From assembly GCA_964480945.1 (NCBI GenBank), contig CAYZRX010000092.1, positions 1-12,439 of the forward strand: DNA of 12,439 bases. The letters run 5' to 3'. The notes beneath the pieces are model-generated. The model did no database searches and had not been told where the DNA came from. It saw only the letters and a list, made by a program, of their open reading frames with translations. The stretch comes from VGWB01 sp964480945. Its GTDB lineage: Bacteria; Bacteroidota; Ignavibacteria; UBA10030. Every line of letters starts with the position of its first letter. The first letter of the stretch is position 1. The position numbers and the translations under genes are program-made. This document shows positions 7,901 to 12,439 of the stretch, piece after piece.

Positions 7901-7946
7901 CCTGAATAGACGCGCAATCTTCGTGAGTTGAATCATGTCGATTGTT

Positions 7947-9014
7947 TTATTTGGCTGCCCCTGACCCTTCAACAATGCCGACATTGGCGATCGTTCCCCC
8001 CTTCCTCATCGACGGGACGGCGCAGATATACAAGACGATGCCGGCCGCCGGTGCACGCGCCTCGAAAATAGTCCTCCCCACGTAGTCTGTCACATAACCA
8101 ATCTTCATCCCCTGCTCGACATACATGCCTCGGCGGACCAGCGGATAGAAGATACCCGTCTGCTCGCTGACAACGCTCAGGATGTTACCGATCCATACCG
8201 GGTGCTCGATCATCGTCGCCGGGCCCGGCAACATCTTCAAGTAGCGCATGACGCTCAGGCATCCGTTCACGAGAGCACCGACGTCTTCAGGCTCCACCGT
8301 GCCGGCATACCCCGCTTCGACGGTGATCGATGGCTTGCCACGCGTGCTCGCTGTATTCTCCAGGTAACGCGACGCGTTTCGATCCGTCGGCCGATCGGTA
8401 GAGATAATGATATGATCGAGACCAAAGGCCAGAGCCATCTCGCGCGAGATTCGATCCTGGGTATCGTTCCCCGTTTTCGTCCAGTAACTGTAAGGGCGCA
8501 GACTCTCGTCGAGGTCGCCTCCATGAAGGTCAATGAGGTGATCACACTGGTCAACGACCTCCTTGGTTATCAGGTACGACGCCCGGTCGGTTTGCGTACC
8601 GTCCATTCTACCGGGATACATCCGGTTCATATTCTTGCCATCGATCGGGTTCAGATGAGGTACCTTCTGCTCGAACGACGGGATATTGATAAGCGGGACG
8701 ATGACGACGGTTCCAGCGATCTCCGCCGGATTGAGCAACCCGATCAGCTTCTCAAGAGCGATGATCGATGCATATTCAGTCCCGTGCGCCCCCGCTACGA
8801 GCGCAAGAACAGGACCTGCCTTGGCACCGTGCACGACAGCGACGGGAATACTCAGCGCGGTGTCAATTCCTCGAGGCACCTCGATGACGCCTGTAGCTTT
8901 TTGACCTCGACGTGCCGTCGCTGTGCCAACGGTAAACGTGGCCCTCTCTTGTGCAACCGTCACAGAGACGATCGCAAGGAGAAGCGCTGCTGCATTCCTG
9001 AACGGCCGTGTCAT
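7947..9014 (-). CDS. Exported succinylglutamate desuccinylase/aspartoacylase-family zinc hydrolase
   Basis: The 355-aa protein has a signal peptide (MTRPFRNAAALLLAIVSVTVAQ, about 1-21) followed by an M14-like AstE/AspA domain. Zinc ligands are visible in VAGAHGTEYAS (H77, E80) and LIDLHGGD (H164); the catalytic glutamate is E233 in ITVEAGYAG. NMNRMYPG at 128-135 carries the substrate-binding Arg/Asn pattern of the family. The C-terminal ~80 residues are the beta-rich region with a barrel-sandwich look (GIFYPLVRRGMYVEQGMKIGYVTD, FEARAPAAGIVLYI). Such enzymes remove acyl groups from amino acids; the substrate here is not known and the protein acts outside the cytoplasm. ATG 9014 is supported by AAAGGAG with 7-base spacing and by the signal peptide; the open frame back to 9143 overlaps the next gene and is not used. 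Confidence 0.88.
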   Translation of the reverse strand: MTRPFRNAAALLLAIVSVTVAQERATFTVGTATARRGQKATGVIEVPRGIDTALSIPVAVVHGAKAGPVLALVAGAHGTEYASIIALEKLIGLLNPAEIAGTVVIVPLINIPSFEQKVPHLNPIDGKNMNRMYPGRMDGTQTDRASYLITKEVVDQCDHLIDLHGGDLDESLRPYSYWTKTGNDTQDRISREMALAFGLDHIIISTDRPTDRNASRYLENTASTRGKPSITVEAGYAGTVEPEDVGALVNGCLSVMRYLKMLPGPATMIEHPVWIGNILSVVSEQTGIFYPLVRRGMYVEQGMKIGYVTDYVGRTIFEARAPAAGIVLYICAVPSMRKGGTIANVGIVEGSGAAK

Positions 9015-9046
9015 GTGTCTGCTCCTTTCGATGAAGTGAGACTCCC

Positions 9047-9343
9047 TTAACGTGACGAACTTTTTTTCCCCGGCTGGTTGAACAATGAATGCCCCGGCAT
9101 CGCCTGCCGCTGGTTCTTGACGGTTCTGAGCCCACGCTCCCATTCATACCGGATCGTCACCGCCTGAGACCACCACGGACCCAGCTTGTGTTTCTCCGAC
9201 AGATGCTTTGCGGCGAGCCTGTGACCGTTCGCCTCAACATCGAACCTGTCGAGGATCTTGAACCATTCGTTCCATCCCTTCCCGGTCTTCGTTTTCACTG
9301 CCTCGCCGCTGATCTTTGAAAAGTTTGTTTGCGCTTTTGGCAT
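9047..9343 (-). CDS. Small conserved protein with GHxxxAxxLxExH...WWxQxVTxxYExxRGLR pattern
   Basis: The 98-aa protein has no signal peptide and is probably cytosolic. Residues 13-73 carry a pattern I recognise: KTKTGKGWNEWFKILD (17-32), then GHRLAAKHLSEKH (40-52) and WWSQAVTIRYEWERGLR (57-73). From memory, the same block occurs in short stand-alone proteins and at the N-terminus of SRPBCC/AHSA1-type proteins; no biochemical role is known to me. The tail (74-98) is basic and low in structure. ATG 9343 has AAAGGAG 8 bases upstream. The frame stays open into the adjacent inverted repeat (to 9388), but that extension merely translates the repeat. It sits 32 bases before the AstE-like gene and 20 bases beyond the GxxExxY cassette. 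Confidence 0.75.
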   Translation of the reverse strand: MPKAQTNFSKISGEAVKTKTGKGWNEWFKILDRFDVEANGHRLAAKHLSEKHKLGPWWSQAVTIRYEWERGLRTVKNQRQAMPGHSLFNQPGKKSSSR

Positions 9344-9362
9344 GGAGCCAACTCCTTTCTTG

Positions 9363-9381
9363 AACCGCCAAGCCGCCAAGA
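9363..9381 (+). repeat. Left inverted repeat of the GxxExxY cassette
   Basis: AACCGCCAAGCCGCCAAGA on the + strand. It matches the right copy, read on the minus strand, at 18 of 19 positions. Internally it is two CGCCAAG units, and a decayed third unit (ATCACCAAA) follows to 9389, three bases before the stop codon of the GxxExxY gene at 9393-9395. Confidence 0.85.
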
Positions 9382-9392
9382 TCACCAAACGA

Positions 9393-9785
9393 TTACGAGA
9401 GAATTACCCGCCTGATACCTTCCTTCAGCACGGAAACGTTGAAGTTGATAAGGAGTGCCAGCTGGCAACCTGTCGCTTTCAGATATGAAATGACTTGCGC
9501 CGTGTGAATTGGCGCCAAGCTTTCCACCGCTTTCAGCTCTACGATGAGGCGTTTGCCTATGACAAGATCCAGTCGCCCCTCGCCAACCCGGTGCCCTTTG
9601 TAGTCTATTCCGTGACTCAATTGTCTCTCAAACTCAATTCCTCGAAGACCTAACTCAACGCAGAGAGCTTCTTCGTAGACTGACTCCAGAAAACCTGGAC
9701 CCAAGTTTCTGTGAACCTCGATTGCGGCACCAATCACATCGTGGGCCAATCGATCGATATCTTCACTCGGTTCTTTCTTCTCCAT
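9393..9785 (-). CDS. GxxExxY protein, PD-(D/E)XK nuclease-like
   Basis: The 130-aa protein shows the family motif GFLESVY (31-37: G31, E34, Y37) after the helix IGAAIEVHRNLGP. A PD-(D/E)XK-like core follows: D73 in GRLDLVI, E83-x-K85 in LIVELKAVE, and Q97 in HTAQVISYL. The family is annotated in databases as PDDEXK-type nuclease-like and often occurs in several copies per genome; its function is not established. ATG 9785 gives the usual family length. A GTG at 9812 in the same frame overlaps the amidase stop (GTGA) and would add VTNRQDAKK, which is translated inverted repeat. Neither start has a strong SD. The protein is soluble, with no signal peptide, unlike most of its operon neighbours. 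Confidence 0.88.
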   Translation of the reverse strand: MEKKEPSEDIDRLAHDVIGAAIEVHRNLGPGFLESVYEEALCVELGLRGIEFERQLSHGIDYKGHRVGEGRLDLVIGKRLIVELKAVESLAPIHTAQVISYLKATGCQLALLINFNVSVLKEGIRRVILS

Positions 9786-9787
9786 TT

Positions 9788-9806
9788 TCTTGGCGTCTTG
9801 GCGGTT
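9788..9806 (-). repeat. Right inverted repeat of the GxxExxY cassette
   Basis: AACCGCCAAGACGCCAAGA read on the minus strand. It differs from the left copy only at position 11 (A instead of C). It ends two bases before the ATG at 9785 and begins two bases after the amidase stop codon. It contains two CGCCAAG units. Confidence 0.85.
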
Positions 9807-9808
9807 AG

Positions 9809-11479
9809 TCACTCTTCCAGCTTTGGGTGCTTCAGATGGAAATCCGTCGCATCCTGGTACACCTTCGCCACCGCCAGGAGCTTTGCCTCTCCGAAGAGCT
9901 GCCCGATGAAACTGATGCTCGTGGGAGTCCCTTCTTTTGAAAAGCCATCCGGCAGGACAACGCACGGATGTCCCGTCAGGTTGGTGAGCAGTAAGTTGTC
10001 GCCTCCGAAGGACGGCGCGACGTACACATCGACGTCCTTCATGACCTTCTGCATCTCCTGGATGATCAGATAGCGAATTCGGTTCGCCTCAATGTACTCC
10101 ACCGCCGGTATGAAACGTGCAGTGCGGAAGGCGTTCGGCCACGCGTTCTTGTCCTGTCGGACGAGCAGGTCGTCCTTTCCGCTCCGGGTCAGATCATCGA
10201 ACGCCGCGGCTGCCTCCGCGCTTAGAATGATCCCGAGACTGCCGGTCGGGTATTTCGGAAGCTCGATCGGAATGAGCTTCGCACCCAGCCCTCTCAGGAC
10301 GGCGAGCACGGAATCGTTGTTGGCCTTGTTCCCCCGCGCGCTGTCGAACGCCATCTTCAGATATCCGATGCGCAGCCGGCTCAGATTGACCTTCGGATCG
10401 TAGTTGAAGGGCGCGTCGTAAAGCGTTTGATCATTTCCGTCGGGACCGTAGATCGCATGGAATACCAGCGCGCAATCCTCTACCGTCCGGCAGAGAGATC
10501 CGATTTTGTCCATCGACCAGCTCAGCGCCATCGCGCCTGTCCGGCTGACACGCCCGTAGGTCGGTCGCAGGCCGGTCACCCCGCATCGCGTCGACGGCGA
10601 CACGATCGAGCCGTACGTCTCCGTGCCGATCGCGAACCCGACCAGGCCGGCGGCGGTCGCGGCAGCAGATCCTGCTGAAGAACCGCTGGATCCCTGTTCG
10701 TAGTTCCAGGGATTGCGCGTCTTCCCACCGTACCAGACATCACCCATGGCGAGCGCTCCCATTGAGAATTTTGCCACAAGCACTGCACCCGCCTTTTCAA
10801 GACGCTTGATGACGGTCGCATCCTCATCGATTGTCTGGTCCTTGTAGGGCATGGCCCCCCACGTCGTCTTGTACCCCCTCACCGAAAGGAGGTCCTTCGC
10901 CCCGTAGGGAATACCATGGAGCGGTCCCCGGTATTTTCCTTTGGCGATTTCCGCATCGGCTCGTTTGGCCTGTTGAAGTGCAAGGTCCTCCGTCAACGTG
11001 ATGATACAGTGCAGCTTGGGACCGTATTTCTTCAATCGCTCGAGGTACATCTTCGTCAGCTGCTCTGAAGTCAGTTTTCGCGTCCGGATCAATTCCGCTA
11101 ACTGTCCGATGGAGTAGAAGGCGAGATCCTCACGGTTCCTGGGCAGGACCACCTTCCCGGGGCGACTCATTTTGAACGCTCTCTTCACCTTCTCAAACTC
11201 AAAGCCAACGGGAATGGGATTAAACAGGACCGCCGGGGGCACGCTGTTGAGGAGCGACACGGTTCTGATCTTCTCGTAGTTTCTCAGTTGGTCGAAGAGA
11301 TCATCCAGCATCGAGTCACGCTTCGCCTCGGTGAAGTTCAAGCCGATGAGCTTTTCGGCATTGGCGACAACGTCGGAGGTGATGGGATTGGGCTTCTTTT
11401 CCTGTGAGAACGTCGTTGGAGCGAAACTGAACAGGCCTGCAACAACGATGGCGGAAGCAAAGACGGACCGTCGCTTCAT
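9809..11479 (-). CDS. Exported amidase-signature-family hydrolase
   Basis: The 556-aa protein has a signal peptide (MKRRSVFASAIVVAGLFSFAPTTFSQ, about 1-26), so it works outside the cytoplasm. After a ~110-residue N-terminal extension the amidase fold begins (GQLAELIRTRKLTSEQLTKMYLERL, 125-149). The Ser-cisSer-Lys triad is complete: K195 in GIPYGAKDLLS, S267 in GSSGSSAGSA and S291 in GTETYGSIVSP. The 24-residue spacing between the two serines equals that in GatA and FAAH. The family hydrolyses carboxamides, from amino-acid amides to fatty-acid amides; the substrate is not evident. GatA itself is excluded by the signal peptide and the absence of gatB/C. ATG 11479 has AAGGG 7 bases upstream and follows the previous gene after 13 bases, so the two are probably cotranscribed. 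Confidence 0.9.
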   Translation of the reverse strand: MKRRSVFASAIVVAGLFSFAPTTFSQEKKPNPITSDVVANAEKLIGLNFTEAKRDSMLDDLFDQLRNYEKIRTVSLLNSVPPAVLFNPIPVGFEFEKVKRAFKMSRPGKVVLPRNREDLAFYSIGQLAELIRTRKLTSEQLTKMYLERLKKYGPKLHCIITLTEDLALQQAKRADAEIAKGKYRGPLHGIPYGAKDLLSVRGYKTTWGAMPYKDQTIDEDATVIKRLEKAGAVLVAKFSMGALAMGDVWYGGKTRNPWNYEQGSSGSSAGSAAATAAGLVGFAIGTETYGSIVSPSTRCGVTGLRPTYGRVSRTGAMALSWSMDKIGSLCRTVEDCALVFHAIYGPDGNDQTLYDAPFNYDPKVNLSRLRIGYLKMAFDSARGNKANNDSVLAVLRGLGAKLIPIELPKYPTGSLGIILSAEAAAAFDDLTRSGKDDLLVRQDKNAWPNAFRTARFIPAVEYIEANRIRYLIIQEMQKVMKDVDVYVAPSFGGDNLLLTNLTGHPCVVLPDGFSKEGTPTSISFIGQLFGEAKLLAVAKVYQDATDFHLKHPKLEE

Positions 11480-11492
11480 ACAAACACCCTTT

Positions 11493-12323
11493 CTATTGTG
11501 TCGGTTCGACCTTCAACGATTGCTTATCGAGCTCTTTGTATTCGAGTTCTGATCCGAGAACGCTGTGGGGAATGAGATAGACAACGAGCAGAACGATCGC
11601 GGCGCCGAGAGCCCAGCGCTTCGGATTCTTCGCCCTAGAGAGCGCAATCGCCGCAATGACCCATGCAATGAACGCAAAGGCCGTTTTGTTGTCCGTGAGG
11701 TCGGTCCCGACCGGCCAACCGGTCCACCAGGCGTTGAACGCGTAGTACTGCATCGTCGGCCCAAGGATGAACCCGCCGACGAACAGGAAGCCGAGCGTCC
11801 AGTACGTAAGGCTCTTGAGCTTCGGCTCCTTGCGGAAGTACTCAAGCCCGGTTCGTGTCGAGAGAAGCATTGCCCCGAACATTGCGAGGAGGTGTGGAAT
11901 GAAAACAGCCAAGGGCGTGTCACCCCTGAAACGAATGACAATCGGATCGCCTTCCGGTATGCTGACGCGTTGGCCCGCGTGCTCTAGCTCGATCCTATAA
12001 ACCAGCTTCCCCGCCGGCGGCTGGTGTGGCAACTCCGCGACAAGGGATCCGTCCTCAAACCTCATCGGCACGCGTGTCCATTCGTCGGCGGTCTTATAGC
12101 GCTTCCAGGAGAGTACTCCATGGATCTCAGCATCGCCGGTCTTCACGGTCACCGGTGCATCCAGGGGACCGGGATAACTCCGATCAAGCTTGAACGAAAT
12201 CGTTTGCCCGTTAAGTCTGACCTCGCCCGAAACCGGATACGTCGGACCGGTCACCCGTTGATAGTAGGCGGTCAGACTTGTTGTCAGAATGGCGATGGTC
12301 CAGAGAAGCGTTGACTGTTTCAT
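11493..12323 (-). CDS. Uncharacterised membrane protein: extracytoplasmic beta domain plus four C-terminal TM helices
   Basis: I do not recognise this 276-aa protein as a named family. Residues 4-20 form a signal anchor. Residues ~24-134 look like a beta-rich extracytoplasmic domain (YPVSGEVRLNGQTISFKL, GDAEIHGVLSWKRY, LVYRIELEHAGQRV). Four hydrophobic segments follow at about 136-155, 171-192, 213-229 and 237-254. A loop GWPVGTDLTDNKT (202-214) has the look of a conserved motif. Histidines lie in the first and last of these helices (H144, H253), so haem or metal binding is conceivable but unproven. The ATG at 12323 has no strong SD. It lies 21 bases after the upstream partial gene and 13 before the amidase, so it belongs to the operon. 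Confidence 0.75.
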   Translation of the reverse strand: MKQSTLLWTIAILTTSLTAYYQRVTGPTYPVSGEVRLNGQTISFKLDRSYPGPLDAPVTVKTGDAEIHGVLSWKRYKTADEWTRVPMRFEDGSLVAELPHQPPAGKLVYRIELEHAGQRVSIPEGDPIVIRFRGDTPLAVFIPHLLAMFGAMLLSTRTGLEYFRKEPKLKSLTYWTLGFLFVGGFILGPTMQYYAFNAWWTGWPVGTDLTDNKTAFAFIAWVIAAIALSRAKNPKRWALGAAIVLLVVYLIPHSVLGSELEYKELDKQSLKVEPTQ

Positions 12324-12344
12324 GGCGAGATTGGTGTAGGAAAA

Positions 12345-12439
12345 TTAGTGATGGGTTGAGAGGTACTCTTTGAGCGGCTCAAACACAAACTCGAGCCAGC
12401 CACTCTTGTGGCTTTTTTGCTGGGCCTCGTTGGGAAAAT
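12345..12439 (-). CDS. C-terminal end of a gene running off the window (possibly SRPBCC/AHSA1-like)
   Basis: One minus-strand frame is open from the window edge to TAA at 12345-12347 and encodes 31 residues, FPNEAQQKSHKSGWLEFV then FEPLKEYLSTHH. The composition is protein-like and the frame ends 21 bases before the ATG of the membrane-protein gene, as expected for an operon partner. The H-x-x-GW ... L-x-x-YL ending resembles the terminal helix of SRPBCC/AHSA1 proteins. That resemblance rests on few residues and is weak. Confidence 0.5.
   Translation of the reverse strand, partial: FPNEAQQKSHKSGWLEFVFEPLKEYLSTHH

Larger units (their letters stand above)
9363..9806 (-). mobile_element. Putative minimal mobile cassette: GxxExxY gene between inverted repeats
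   Basis: The 444-base unit contains nothing but one gene (9393-9785) and its 19-base inverted repeats. It lies exactly between the stop codon of the amidase gene (9809-9811) and the SD of the 98-aa gene, splitting what is otherwise a tightly packed minus-strand operon. No target-site duplication is visible: the left flank ends CTTTCTTG and the right flank starts AGTCACTC. No transposase is encoded. Mobility is inferred from the repeat architecture; a repeat-bracketed regulatory or toxin-like module is the alternative. Confidence 0.45.

Noticed and set aside
8202..9050. 282-codon open frame on the + strand
   Set aside because: It runs antisense to the AstE/AspA-like gene, whose zinc ligands, catalytic Glu, signal peptide and SD are all clear. 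The + product is Arg/Asp-rich without motifs.
9355..9814. Target-site duplication around the GxxExxY cassette
   Set aside because: The flanks (CTTTCTTG on the left, AGTCACTC on the right) share no direct repeat, so an insertion duplication is not supported by this copy.
9786..9965. N-terminal extension of the GxxExxY frame into the amidase gene
   Set aside because: It overlaps the amidase C-terminus in another frame and gives an atypical, low-complexity N-terminus. The family length fits a start at 9785 or at most 9812.
12398..12418. Perfect-looking + strand terminator: AGCCAC, loop TCTT, GTGGCT, then T-tract
   Set aside because: It lies inside the minus-strand partial coding frame (12345-12439), and no + strand gene upstream needs it. 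The T-tract reads as lysine/glutamine codons on the minus strand.

Overview
This is bacterial chromosomal DNA of mid-50s % GC by eye, with no rRNA, tRNA or CRISPR. The protein content is a CBM9/DUF5916 outer-membrane-type protein, many exported enzymes and a retinol-saturase-like flavoprotein. It suggests an environmental, Gram-negative, Bacteroidota/Ignavibacteriota/Gemmatimonadota-like genome. That placement is an inference from gene families. Several genes have clear AGGAG-type ribosome binding sites, so classic Bacteroidia are less likely.

Left part (1-4043, + strand): a DUF5916 protein with signal peptide (204-2447) is followed by a 142-base leader rich in complementary segments, then by an arsenite methyltransferase (2589-4043). 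The latter carries a complete second SAM-methyltransferase domain and a Cys-rich tail. No arsR, arsB, arsC or acr3 gene is present, so arsM is an orphan here.

Middle (4092-6795): a Tat-exported phytoene-desaturase/retinol-saturase-like flavoprotein on the minus strand is divergent from a two-domain Ada-like protein (AraC-type HTH plus O6-alkylguanine-DNA alkyltransferase). The 205-base region between them holds a good minus-strand promoter and an inverted repeat close to the ada-like start. A rho-independent terminator follows the ada-like gene.

Right part (6965-12439): seven consecutive minus-strand genes with short gaps look like one operon. Read in transcription order they are: the tail of a gene running off the window; an uncharacterised membrane protein; an exported amidase-signature hydrolase; a GxxExxY (PD-(D/E)XK-like) protein; a 98-aa cytosolic protein; an exported AstE/AspA-type zinc deacylase; and a NAPE-PLD-like metallo-beta-lactamase-fold lipoprotein. 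Three are extracytoplasmic hydrolases whose families cut acyl-amide or phosphodiester bonds, which suggests a shared role in N-acyl compound breakdown (inference).

The most striking structure is that the GxxExxY gene is tightly bracketed by 19-base inverted repeats (18/19 identical). The repeats start three bases outside its start codon and within a few bases of its stop codon. The 444-base unit sits exactly between two operon genes and looks like a minimal mobile cassette.
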